From positions 1 to 51,385 of the forward strand of contig VGIQ01000005.1 in assembly GCA_016867835.1 (NCBI GenBank): a DNA stretch of 51,385 nucleotides, read 5' to 3'. The notes beneath the pieces were generated by a model, which saw only the letters and a list, made by a program, of their open reading frames with translations, ran no database searches and had not been told where the DNA came from. Shown here piece after piece: positions 42,592 to 50,411 of this stretch. The first letter of the stretch is position 1. Each line of letters begins with the position of its first letter. Both the position numbers and the translations under genes were made by a program. The DNA comes from Calditrichota bacterium (GTDB taxonomy: Bacteria > Electryoneota > AABM5-125-24 > Hatepunaeales > Hatepunaeaceae).

Positions 42592-43008
42592 ATGACACTG
42601 GAAACGACTTCGATCCTCAGGACCGTCAAGGCGGTTGTCCCGTCGCGAATCCTGATCGTCGATGACGAGCGGCCAATCGGCGAGTTTCTGACCGAGTTCC
42701 TGACTGAAAAGGGCTATGAAGTCTTCTTCGCCGACAACGGTCCGGATGCCTTGACGCTGGTCAAGCGCATTCGGCCTCATGTTGTCCTGCTCGACATCAA
42801 CATGTTTGGTATGAACGGCTTGGAGACCTTGCGCCGCATCAACGAGATCGACCCTCGGGTCGGGGTTTTAATGGTAACTGCGATGCGCGAGGAGGAGATC
42901 GGTCGCGAAGCGCTTCAACTTGGCGCGGTTGATTTCATCACCAAGCCGATCGACTTCGACTATCTCGAATCGAGTCTGCTTTATAAACTGTCGGCTATGC
43001 TGGAGTAG
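42592..43008 (+). CDS. Single-domain CheY-like response regulator
   Basis: 138 residues with only a receiver domain after an 18-residue extension. Phosphorylation site Asp68 (VVLLDINMFGMNGLE), acidic pair Asp24-Asp25 (ILIVDDE), Thr96 (LMVTAMRE) and Lys118 (DFITKPIDFDYLE). There is no output domain, so it likely acts by binding a partner protein or as a phosphorelay step. No histidine kinase gene is nearby. Upstream lies an excellent promoter that appears to give a leaderless mRNA. Confidence 0.88.
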   Translation: MTLETTSILRTVKAVVPSRILIVDDERPIGEFLTEFLTEKGYEVFFADNGPDALTLVKRIRPHVVLLDINMFGMNGLETLRRINEIDPRVGVLMVTAMREEEIGREALQLGAVDFITKPIDFDYLESSLLYKLSAMLE

Positions 43009-43064
43009 AATCGCTCGGAGCGATCTTACCCGTCTACATATCAACTGTTCGGAGAATCCACCTA

Positions 43065-43601
43065 ATGAAGCGAATCGTATCCATTGTCATCGCGGGGCTC
43101 ATTACGAGTTCCCTGTCCATCGCCCAGGACAAGCCGGCCGAGAAAAAGCCGGTCTTCGAAGGCGCCAAGAAGTGCATGATCTGCCACAAGGGCGATGCCA
43201 AGGGCAACGTTCATGAGAAGTGGCTCGCTTCCAAGCATGCCAATGCCTTTCAGACGCTGGTGAACAAGAAGGACGGCTCTGAGAAGAAGCCGGAGTGCCT
43301 CGCCTGCCACACAACCGGCTACGACAAGAGCGGTTACAAGGTTGGCGCTGAGAATGCAGCACTGTTCGAAGGCGTTCAGTGTGAAGCATGCCACGGCGCC
43401 GGAAGCGACTACCGGACCATTCACGGCAAAGATCTTGCCGCCGCCGCCAAAGCCGGTTTCGTCGCCAAGCCAACCGAGGCGACCTGTAAGGAATGTCATA
43501 ACGATAAGAGCCCGACCTTCGACAAGGACAAGCCCTTCAAGTTCGAAGAGATGCACAAGAAGATCGACCACCGCTACAAGGCGGCCAAGGCCGGCAACTA
43601 A
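43065..43601 (+). CDS. Periplasmic tetraheme cytochrome c (cytochrome c554-like)
   Basis: 178 residues. Signal peptide (MKRIVSIVIAGLITSSLSIA), then four CxxCH heme sites: CMICH, CLACH, CEACH and CKECH. The layout with HEKWLASKHANAFQTL before the second heme recalls cytochrome c554 and related electron carriers. As first gene of a cluster with Rieske protein, cytochrome b and a nonaheme cytochrome, it probably takes electrons from that complex. A hairpin at 43644 separates it slightly from the Rieske gene. Confidence 0.85.
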   Translation: MKRIVSIVIAGLITSSLSIAQDKPAEKKPVFEGAKKCMICHKGDAKGNVHEKWLASKHANAFQTLVNKKDGSEKKPECLACHTTGYDKSGYKVGAENAALFEGVQCEACHGAGSDYRTIHGKDLAAAAKAGFVAKPTEATCKECHNDKSPTFDKDKPFKFEEMHKKIDHRYKAAKAGN

Positions 43602-43643
43602 ACGGGGCAGTGCGGTATGTCAAAGTGCCGCAACGGGTGATTG

Positions 43644-43674
43644 GAAGCCCCTGCCTTCAGCGGGCGGGGGCTTC
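43644..43674 (+). terminator. Hairpin between the tetraheme cytochrome and Rieske genes
   Basis: GAAGCCCC and GGGGCTTC pair with further C/G pairing inside. No long T run follows, so it may only reduce read-through or protect the upstream mRNA end. Confidence 0.5.
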
Positions 43675-43698
43675 ACCATATGGCGAACGAGGAGTCCT

Positions 43699-44166
43699 TT
43701 GGAACAGCACTCTCCACCGCCTCTTACCAGGCGAAAGTTTCTCGACCACTTCCTGACCGGGACGGGTTTGGCCGCGCTTGCGGGTGTGGTCTATCCGCTA
43801 TTCCGCTATCTGACGCCGCCGCCTCAGGAAGAAGCCGTTGTCTCATCGGTCAACTTGGGGCCAGCCAAAGACTTCCCCCCCGGCAGCGGGAAGATATTCC
43901 GGCTCGGCAGCAAGCCCGGCATTCTGGTTCGCGGTGTAGATGGGAAGTTCCGCGCCTATTATGCGACGTGCACTCACCTGGACTGCATCGTCCAATATGA
44001 CGGCCGTGCCGACAACATCTGGTGTGCCTGCCATAACGGTCGCTACGACCTTAACGGGCGAAACGTCTCCGGACCTCCGCCCCGACCGCTTACTGCACTA
44101 AACGTCAACGTCCTGCCCGACTCGGAGGAGATCCTGATCACCCTCGCTGAAGGAGGCAAAGGATGA
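43699..44166 (+). CDS. Rieske iron-sulfur protein of a quinol-cytochrome c type complex
   Basis: 155 residues from TTG 43699, with GAGGAG four bases ahead. The N-terminus has a twin-arginine signal (LTRRKFLDHFLTGTGLAALA), which also serves as the membrane anchor. The 2Fe-2S site is CTHLDC and CACHNGRYD, the usual CTHxxC...CxCH pattern, in a fold that ends RPLTALNVNVL. It carries electrons from quinol to a c-type cytochrome. It overlaps the cytochrome b gene by four bases. A tatA gene lies two genes downstream, matching its Tat export. Confidence 0.9.
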   Translation: MEQHSPPPLTRRKFLDHFLTGTGLAALAGVVYPLFRYLTPPPQEEAVVSSVNLGPAKDFPPGSGKIFRLGSKPGILVRGVDGKFRAYYATCTHLDCIVQYDGRADNIWCACHNGRYDLNGRNVSGPPPRPLTALNVNVLPDSEEILITLAEGGKG

Positions 44167-45230
44167 TCGCCCGTCTCTTTAACTGGATCAACAGCCGCTA
44201 TAAGATCGAGAAACTGCTCTACTTCTCGCGTGAGAAGTCGGTTCCGCTTCATAGGGGCACAATGTGGTATTACTTCGGCGGGATCACACTCTTTCTGTTC
44301 GGAGTGCAGGTCATCACCGGTCTGGTGCTTCTCTTTTACTATCGCGTAGGGTCGGATGCCTCTTTCGAGAGCGTCAAGTTCATCATAACGCAAGTGAAAT
44401 TCGGCTGGCTTCTCCGCTCGATGCACTCCTGGTCTGCAAATCTGATGGTGCTGGCGGCGATCATCCATATGATGAGTGTCTTCTTTCATCGTTCCTACCG
44501 TAAGCCGCGCGAGATGACCTGGGTGACCGGAGTGACGATGCTCTTTCTGCTGATGGTCTTCGGTTTTTCGGGCTACCTCCTGCCATGGAATGAACTCGCC
44601 TTCTTTGCGACCAAGGTAGGAACCGACAGTGCACGGGCAATTCCCCTTATCGGCGATTTCCTTCTTAAACTGATGCGTGGAGGATCGGATGTAACCGGAG
44701 CCACCTTGTCACGCTTCTTCGGGCTGCATGTCTCGGTCCTTCCGCCGATCTTCACAGGCCTTCTGGCGCTGCATCTCTTTTTCGTTCAGGTGCAGGGTAT
44801 GTCGGAGCCGCTCGAATCGGCGGGGCATGGCAGGAAACGGACGATGCCCTTTCTGCCTGACTTTCTCCTGCGAGACCTGATGGTCTGGCTGGTGACGTTC
44901 GACATCCTGCTTCTCCTTTCGGTCTTTTTCCCCTGGGAGTTGGGCGTCAAAGCCGATCCCTTCTCACCCGCGCCCGCCGGCATCAAGCCGGAGTGGTATT
45001 TTCTATTCGTTTTTCAGTCTCTCAAGATGCTTCCGGCTCACATTTGGGGCATCGAAGGCGAGGTGCTGGGGGTGATGGTGATGGGTGTGGGGGCCGGCGT
45101 GCTCTTTATCCTTCCCTGGCTAGATAGGGCATCATCGCAGGGACTAAGGAATCGCCTTTTCGATGTGATCGGCGTCTTTGGGCTGCTCTATTTTGCAACG
45201 TTCACCATTCTCGGCTATCTGATCGACTGA
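44163..45230 (+). CDS. Cytochrome b subunit (b6-like N-terminal half plus PEWY region)
   Basis: 355 residues, about eight membrane helices. Heme-ligating His pairs lie in MHSWSANLMVLAAIIH (13 residues apart) and HVSVLPPIFTGLLALH (14 residues apart); the 13/14 spacing is that of cytochrome b6, not of mitochondrial cytochrome b. The quinol-site motif PEWY is in GIKPEWYFLFVFQS. The final helices resemble subunit IV fused to the b6 part. It pumps charge by quinol oxidation with the Rieske protein. Confidence 0.92.
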   Translation: MIARLFNWINSRYKIEKLLYFSREKSVPLHRGTMWYYFGGITLFLFGVQVITGLVLLFYYRVGSDASFESVKFIITQVKFGWLLRSMHSWSANLMVLAAIIHMMSVFFHRSYRKPREMTWVTGVTMLFLLMVFGFSGYLLPWNELAFFATKVGTDSARAIPLIGDFLLKLMRGGSDVTGATLSRFFGLHVSVLPPIFTGLLALHLFFVQVQGMSEPLESAGHGRKRTMPFLPDFLLRDLMVWLVTFDILLLLSVFFPWELGVKADPFSPAPAGIKPEWYFLFVFQSLKMLPAHIWGIEGEVLGVMVMGVGAGVLFILPWLDRASSQGLRNRLFDVIGVFGLLYFATFTILGYLID

Positions 45231-45239
45231 GGAAGACCA

Positions 45240-46532
45240 ATGCCAAATCAACTAAGAATCTTCCTGCCGGTAGGCGTCGCCGTGGTAGCCTATGCACTTG
45301 GAGCGATAGCCGCCTTCGCTGCCGCGCCGAACTCCTGTGTGGACTGCCATTCGCAGATACACGAGCAGATCATTGCCGACTCAAAGGAGGATGTTCATAC
45401 CCGGGTTGGGCTCACCTGCGTCAGTTGTCATGGTGGAAATCCGTCGATTGCGGACGAAAAGTCGATGGATCCTAAGGAAGGCTTCATCGGTGCGCCCAAG
45501 CCGAAGGACATCCCCCAATTCTGCGCCCGGTGCCATAGCGACCCGGCCTATATGCGCCCCTACAATCCGTCACTGCCGGTCGATCAACTCGAAAAGTATG
45601 CGACCAGCCGCCACGGGGAGTTACTCAAGAAGGGCGATGCCAAGGTCGCCACCTGCATCAGTTGTCACAAGAGCCATGGCATCCTGCCGGCTTCGAATAC
45701 GCGTTCGTCTGTACATCCGCAGAAGGTGCCGTTGACTTGTTCGATGTGCCATTCCGATGCAAACTACATGGCCGAATACGGCATCCCGACCAATCAATTC
45801 GCCCAGTATGCCGACTCGACGAATGTGCATGGCTATGCGCTCTTTGTGAAGGGCGACATTGGCGCACCGGCTTGTAATGACTGCCACAGCAATCATGGTG
45901 CATTACCGCCCGGGGTCGAGCAGGTAGGACAGGTCTGCACACAATGCCATGCGCTGAACGGGGAGTTTTTCAGGACGAGTCCGCACAAGGATGGCTTCGA
46001 TGCCCTGGGTCTGATGGAATGCGCGTTCTGCCATCAAGCCTCGCCCGATTTGAACGACCCGAAGGCGCGTATCCATACTATCGTCAGCCCGAAGCACAGC
46101 ATGATCGGCACCAAAGAGCCTTCGCTTTGCGCTAAATGCCATAGCGGCGATCCAGGTGCTGAGATGGCTGCGGTGGTGTCGAAGGACCTCGATTCGCTTG
46201 AGGCACGGCTCCATCATGCCCGCGAACTTCTTGAGCGCGCAGAACGGAGGGGGCTTGAAGTATCGGATGCACAATGGAAATTGAAGAGTGAGGTCTTGCA
46301 GGCGCGAATGGAACTGCGCACCTCAATCCACTCCTTCAATCTGAAGCAATATGTCCCCTTCTACGAGCGCGCCGATACGGCACTGAACAGTGTAGTCATC
46401 GCAGGGATTGCCGCAGCCGATGAGACCCGACACCGGATTACGTATTACATTGTGATGACCGTGATCATCGCGCTACTGGTAGCCGGTCTTGGGCTAAAGA
46501 TGCGCGACATCGAGCGGTCGCGTAAAGAGTAG
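45240..46532 (+). CDS. Nonaheme cytochrome c with C-terminal membrane anchor
   Basis: 430 residues. N-terminal signal/anchor (FLPVGVAVVAYALGAIAAFA), nine CxxCH sites (CVDCH, CVSCH, CARCH, CISCH, CSMCH, CNDCH, CTQCH, CAFCH, CAKCH), a helical coiled region around LEARLHHARELLERAERRGL, and a final helix (YYIVMTVIIALLVAGLGL). Standing where cytochrome c1 would be encoded, it likely replaces it as the electron exit of the Rieske/cytochrome b complex. The repeated heme blocks suggest internal duplication. Nine bases follow cytochrome b. Confidence 0.9.
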   Translation: MPNQLRIFLPVGVAVVAYALGAIAAFAAAPNSCVDCHSQIHEQIIADSKEDVHTRVGLTCVSCHGGNPSIADEKSMDPKEGFIGAPKPKDIPQFCARCHSDPAYMRPYNPSLPVDQLEKYATSRHGELLKKGDAKVATCISCHKSHGILPASNTRSSVHPQKVPLTCSMCHSDANYMAEYGIPTNQFAQYADSTNVHGYALFVKGDIGAPACNDCHSNHGALPPGVEQVGQVCTQCHALNGEFFRTSPHKDGFDALGLMECAFCHQASPDLNDPKARIHTIVSPKHSMIGTKEPSLCAKCHSGDPGAEMAAVVSKDLDSLEARLHHARELLERAERRGLEVSDAQWKLKSEVLQARMELRTSIHSFNLKQYVPFYERADTALNSVVIAGIAAADETRHRITYYIVMTVIIALLVAGLGLKMRDIERSRKE

Positions 46533-46558
46533 TCGTTAAAGGCTTTGACGGAGGCACT

Positions 46559-46771
46559 ATGCGGCTTGGACCGTGGGAAATCGCCTTGATCGTAATGTTC
46601 GTGATCGTCCTCTTTGGTGCGCGCAAGATTCCTGAGATAATGCGCGGTTTCGGATCCGGAATCAAGGAGTTTAAGAAGGGGATGAAGGAAGAGGATGCGG
46701 AGTCCGCGAGTGCCGGTCCGACGCCGCCGATGAACAGCGGTCCCAACGGCCGGCCTCCGGAAGGTAAATAA
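46559..46771 (+). CDS. tatA: Twin-arginine translocase subunit TatA/TatE
   Basis: 70 residues. A single N-terminal helix (WEIALIVMFVIVLFGARKIP) followed by the amphipathic segment PEIMRGFGSGIKEFKKGMKE and a short disordered tail. GGAGG lies seven bases ahead of the ATG. It forms the pore part of the Tat system; tatC is not in the window. Its place right after the Rieske/cytochrome cluster fits the Tat signal of the Rieske protein. Confidence 0.92.
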   Translation: MRLGPWEIALIVMFVIVLFGARKIPEIMRGFGSGIKEFKKGMKEEDAESASAGPTPPMNSGPNGRPPEGK

Positions 46772-46809
46772 TCTCACGTGCCGTGAGGAGGAACGAGCAA
46801 GTTAAATGC

Positions 46810-46844
46810 AAGCGCCCGGCCGTGTCAGTTTCGGTCGGGCGCTT
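46810..46844. terminator. Bidirectional hairpin terminator between tatA and the phosphatase gene
   Basis: AAGCGCCCG and CGGGCGCTT pair, in a gap between converging genes. The second arm overlaps the last codons of the minus-strand gene. Confidence 0.7.
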
Positions 46845-47685
46845 TGTTCACTTGACGGGGAATCGGAAAGTGCTCGGCGGCAAGTTGCAAAACGGTGCTC
46901 AACACCGGCTCCCGTCCGGCTACGATGTCACCCTGGGTTAGAATGTCGTTCTGGCCTTGAAAGTTCGTTATCATGCCGCCTGACTCTTGAATGATCAGGC
47001 TGCCCGCTGCGATGTCCCAGGGCGAAAGATCGAGTTCCCAGAAGCCGTCGAATGTTCCGGTGGCAACATAGCAGAGATCTACGGCTACCGCACCGGGACG
47101 GCGGATGTTGGCACATTGCTCCATAAGTTCGGAGAGCATCGCGAGGTAAGGCTTGCGGTAGCCTGCGACTCGAAAGGGGAATCCAGTGCAGAGTAGGGCA
47201 GAACTGAGAGGGCGGGAGGCATTCAGGCGAGGGAGGGGGGTCTCGTTTCGACGGACACCTTCACCTCGAGCCGCTGAAAAGGTCTCATCAAAGGTCGGTA
47301 TGGCAATCGCCCCGGCGAAGATATCGCCCCAAGTTTCACCGGTCTTGGGATGGCTTTCTATGGCAATCGAAACCGCCCAAATGGGCAGCCCGCGCAGGAA
47401 GTTAGTTGTCCCGTCAAGTGGGTCGATGATCCAGGTCCAAGGCGAGTCATTGCTTCCCGAGAGGTAGCCGGCTTCTTCTGTCAGAAAGGCGGCGCCGGGC
47501 AATTCCCGACTTAGGAACTCCAGAATAGACGCCTCGGCAGCCCGGTCGGCTTCGCTTACCCAGTCGTTGGTGCGTTTGGCAAAGATCGAGTCGGGATTCA
47601 CATGCCCGAAGAGTCTCTTTAACAGTTGCCCTGCATCATTAGCGGCGCGGCAGGCTAATAGTCTTAGTTCTTCGCCTTCGGTCAC
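46825..47685 (-). CDS. suhB: Inositol monophosphatase family protein (SuhB/CysQ-like)
   Basis: 286 residues from GTG 47685, which overlaps the stop of the upstream gene (GTGA); the longer frame would overlap that gene heavily. Metal and phosphate motifs are complete: NDWVSEADRAAE, FLTEEAG, WIIDPLDGTTNFLRGLP and SPWDIAAGSLIIQESGG. The family hydrolyses inositol phosphate or related sugar phosphates with Mg2+, and SuhB also works in ribosome-RNA processing. Substrate cannot be read here. Coupled to a membrane lipoprotein gene of unknown role. Confidence 0.9.
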   Translation of the reverse strand: MTEGEELRLLACRAANDAGQLLKRLFGHVNPDSIFAKRTNDWVSEADRAAEASILEFLSRELPGAAFLTEEAGYLSGSNDSPWTWIIDPLDGTTNFLRGLPIWAVSIAIESHPKTGETWGDIFAGAIAIPTFDETFSAARGEGVRRNETPLPRLNASRPLSSALLCTGFPFRVAGYRKPYLAMLSELMEQCANIRRPGAVAVDLCYVATGTFDGFWELDLSPWDIAAGSLIIQESGGMITNFQGQNDILTQGDIVAGREPVLSTVLQLAAEHFPIPRQVNKAPDRN

Positions 47686-48782
47686 CGACGCCCGCCAGAC
47701 CTGCGAATCCGCCTCCGAAAGGTGATCAATCCAATCCCACTCATCAATATGACCAGTATGCCCAGGATATTGACGTAGTCGGGAAGGATCGCTACGGCTA
47801 TCATAAAGCCGTCCGATCTTTGAAGGGTCTCGCCTTTGAACTCCCAAACCACCTTACGAGGCGATTCCCGGTCGCCATTGGTGCGGATGAGGATGCCGGG
47901 CAGCGACGCCTTCACTTCAAACTTGTCGTCCTGTAAATCGCGAGTTGCTTTGTACTCTTGCTCGAGGGCGTCGGCGATGTCGCCAATCATCGGTATCCGG
48001 GCGGGATCCACAAAGTCGGCAAAGCGGCCCAGGAACTGCGGCCGCAGGTCTTCCCACCAGTCGAGATTGGCGGATTCGGGATTCGGGATGTCGAGACTAT
48101 TAAGGTATCGGCGCAGGTCATCAGCCCAGCCGGTTCGGGTGATGCTGTGAACATCGCTGCCGCTGTCGGGAAGCGCGATGCCGCGGCTTTGAGCAATACT
48201 CCAAAGGCGATCGAAGGCGCGTTCGTAACGGGCGCGGTTCCACTGGATGATTCCGAGGGCGAACATTTTCTCGAGTTCTTCTTCACGACCGGGTGCCAGT
48301 GCCTGGCGCGACTCATCATCCTCCAAAGCATGGCATTCGGGAGGAATGAAATCCCATGTATCGCCGTAACGAGCAAGGTATTCGCGAGAGCCGAAGAGAC
48401 CGGCGAATCGATAGATCGTGTAGAGCGGATTGCGGTTCAGATCGAGGATGAAACTTCGCGAGGGGTAAATGGTGTCGGCGGGCAGCCTTGCCCAGTCGAA
48501 TAGGCGCCCCCAATCGTCCACGGAGACTGCTCTGGCACTTGCGGTGATGCGGTGAACGGTCTTGCCTTCGCGCTCTTCGACCGTGCGGTTCATCTCCCAA
48601 ATCGTTGAATCGGGGTGCAGTTCAAGTCCATCCTCAAGGTCGGCGACATCACCGCTCACTTCATAAACGATGTTTGCACTCCCGTCGGGATGGATCACGA
48701 ATTCATAGGAATGCTGAAGACAGCCGGCCAGGAAGGCGAGAATGAGGGGAAGGCACCAGAAGGAGTTATATAGGCGGCGCAT
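47682..48782 (-). CDS. Lipoprotein with a C-terminal membrane helix, unknown function
   Basis: 366 residues from ATG 48782. The N-terminus is a lipoprotein signal (LPLILAFLAGC), followed by HSYEFVIHPDGSANIVYEVS, the start of a beta-rich domain seen in several uncharacterised exported proteins. A helical middle (WNRARYERAFDRLWSIAQSR) is followed by a strand region and a final helix (YVNILGILVILMSGIGLITF) with a basic tail, so both ends are membrane-attached. The frame runs on to 49328, but that would antiparallel-overlap thyX. A TTGGAG/TATATT promoter puts the transcript start near the ATG. Confidence 0.75.
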   Translation of the reverse strand: MRRLYNSFWCLPLILAFLAGCLQHSYEFVIHPDGSANIVYEVSGDVADLEDGLELHPDSTIWEMNRTVEEREGKTVHRITASARAVSVDDWGRLFDWARLPADTIYPSRSFILDLNRNPLYTIYRFAGLFGSREYLARYGDTWDFIPPECHALEDDESRQALAPGREEELEKMFALGIIQWNRARYERAFDRLWSIAQSRGIALPDSGSDVHSITRTGWADDLRRYLNSLDIPNPESANLDWWEDLRPQFLGRFADFVDPARIPMIGDIADALEQEYKATRDLQDDKFEVKASLPGILIRTNGDRESPRKVVWEFKGETLQRSDGFMIAVAILPDYVNILGILVILMSGIGLITFRRRIRRSGGRR

Positions 48783-48790
48783 CAACAATA

Positions 48791-48819
48791 AATATATGTC
48801 GGCTTTAACGGCACTCCAA
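48791..48819 (-). promoter_or_regulatory. Possible promoter for the minus-strand lipoprotein, near-leaderless
   Basis: Read on the minus strand: TTGGAG, 17 bases, TATATT, then eight bases to the ATG at 48782. No ribosome site is present. This repeats the spacing seen at 42555-42592. Confidence 0.5.
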
Positions 48820-48899
48820 AGAGCAGGGATCAGGGCGACGGGCAACTTGTATGAAAGGGACGGGGGGATTAGATTGGAATCAGTCATCATAGGAACCCC

Positions 48900-50411
48900 A
48901 TGCGTGTAACGTTGGCCGGTTTCAATGTAGATACCGGCTATTTCGAAGCTGTCCAAAAGATACTGCGTGAAGTCGTGGATCCGGACCTCTCCCCGATTGA
49001 CCGTCGTGAAATTTTGATGCGTTTCGAGCAGGAGCCGGTCACTCCTGAGACCATCTCGGCAGCCTACGCCCGGATCAGTCGCAGCGAAAAGAGCGTCCGG
49101 GACCTCCGCATCGACGCCCGGGCCTCGGTTGCGCGTGCCCGTCAATCTAACGAGCGGATAGTCTTTGGTCTGGGGCACGCCTCGGTCGCCGAACATGCCG
49201 TCTTCAACATCGACATAACCGACGCTTCCCGACTGGCACTCGAGGACCTTGAAGCCCACCGGCTCACTTCGTTTACCGAAGCTTCGCAGCGATACATTTC
49301 TATGAAGGGCGAGTATGTTCTTGCTCAAGAGTTAGAAAGTAGTGAACTTAGAGACGAATGCCGCGCTCACTTCGAGTCGCTCTTCGAAAACTATCGCGAA
49401 CTGTCGGACGAACTTACCTCCTTTCACCATGACCTGCCGGAAAAAGAGCGCGTCGGTCGGGCGCGTGAAGATGCGAGGTATCTTCTCCCACTCGCTTGTC
49501 CCGGTCAGGTCGGAATGACGGTCAATGCACGCACCGCTGAGGTGATGATTCGCCGGTTTGCCGGTTCAAGCCTCTCTGAGGTGCGTGAAATGGGCCGTCA
49601 AATGCACCACGAACTGCGCCGGCTTGTCCCTTCGCTGATCAAATACACCGAACCTAATCCCAAGCGCGCTGAGGCGGAGGACGATCTTACTCAAGCAGCG
49701 CACAATCTGATGAACGGAACGGAGATGCATAGGGGAGTCTCTGCCCGACAGGAAGTGCAACTGCTCGCCTCCCCGAACGAACAGGAACTTCAGGTCGTAT
49801 CGGCGCTGCTCTTTCGTGCCGGTGGCAGGTCGTTTGAGGAAGCGCGATCCTGTGCCAGAGCAATGGGCGGGCGCGAGCGGCAGCGGCTATTGGCGACGGC
49901 GCATCGCTACATAAACGAGCACGACGAGGTGCTTCGCGAAATGGAGTTGGCAGTCTTCCAGTTTGAGGTTGTCCTGTCAGCATCGGCTTTTGCGCAATTG
50001 AAACGGCACCGGATGGCCACTATTGTTCGCCAGCCGTATGACCCCGCGTTAGGTGTGACCATACCACCCGCCATTGAGGAAGCCGGGCTTGCGGTGAGGT
50101 TTCTTGCAGCGTTGGAACCTGGGGAAGTCCTGTTTAAGAAGATCGGTGATGTGCTGCCAAAGGAGGCATCAGTCGCAGCCAGCTATGTCCTCTCTAATGC
50201 CCATCACCGCCGGGTTATTTTTCAGGCCAATGCGCGGGAGTTGACACACCTTTCGCGACTGCGAATGGATGCCCATGCGCAATGGGACATCCGCCGACTT
50301 GCCGGACAAATGATCGAGTTGGCTCGCGATGCGGCTCCGGTGCTGATGATGTTCGCAGCCGGTAAGGACAGTTTTGCGGCAGTTAACAAACGGATCGGTG
50401 AGTTTCTGTGA
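48900..50411 (+). CDS. Double-length ThyX-like (FAD-dependent thymidylate synthase family) protein
   Basis: 503 residues, about twice the usual ThyX length. The N-half has GHASVAEHAVFNIDITDASR and EAHRLTSFTEASQRYISMKG (residues about 118-137), matching the ThyX signature RHRxxSxNExSxRY. The C-half has LKRHRMATIVRQPYDPALG (about 365-383) but no SQRY, and then NARELTHLSRLRMDAHAQWD (about 440-460), the dUMP/FAD-binding tail of ThyX, which is poorly preserved in the N-half (NARTAEVMIRRFAG). It looks like a tandem duplication in which each half kept a different part of the active site. AGGA lies ahead of the ATG. It may make dTMP or have drifted to another flavin reaction. Confidence 0.75.
   Translation: MRVTLAGFNVDTGYFEAVQKILREVVDPDLSPIDRREILMRFEQEPVTPETISAAYARISRSEKSVRDLRIDARASVARARQSNERIVFGLGHASVAEHAVFNIDITDASRLALEDLEAHRLTSFTEASQRYISMKGEYVLAQELESSELRDECRAHFESLFENYRELSDELTSFHHDLPEKERVGRAREDARYLLPLACPGQVGMTVNARTAEVMIRRFAGSSLSEVREMGRQMHHELRRLVPSLIKYTEPNPKRAEAEDDLTQAAHNLMNGTEMHRGVSARQEVQLLASPNEQELQVVSALLFRAGGRSFEEARSCARAMGGRERQRLLATAHRYINEHDEVLREMELAVFQFEVVLSASAFAQLKRHRMATIVRQPYDPALGVTIPPAIEEAGLAVRFLAALEPGEVLFKKIGDVLPKEASVAASYVLSNAHHRRVIFQANARELTHLSRLRMDAHAQWDIRRLAGQMIELARDAAPVLMMFAAGKDSFAAVNKRIGEFL

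Noticed and set aside
48783-49328. Long N-terminal extension of the minus-strand lipoprotein
   Set aside because: It would overlap ThyX coding antiparallel for over 400 bases and bury the lipoprotein signal inside the protein.
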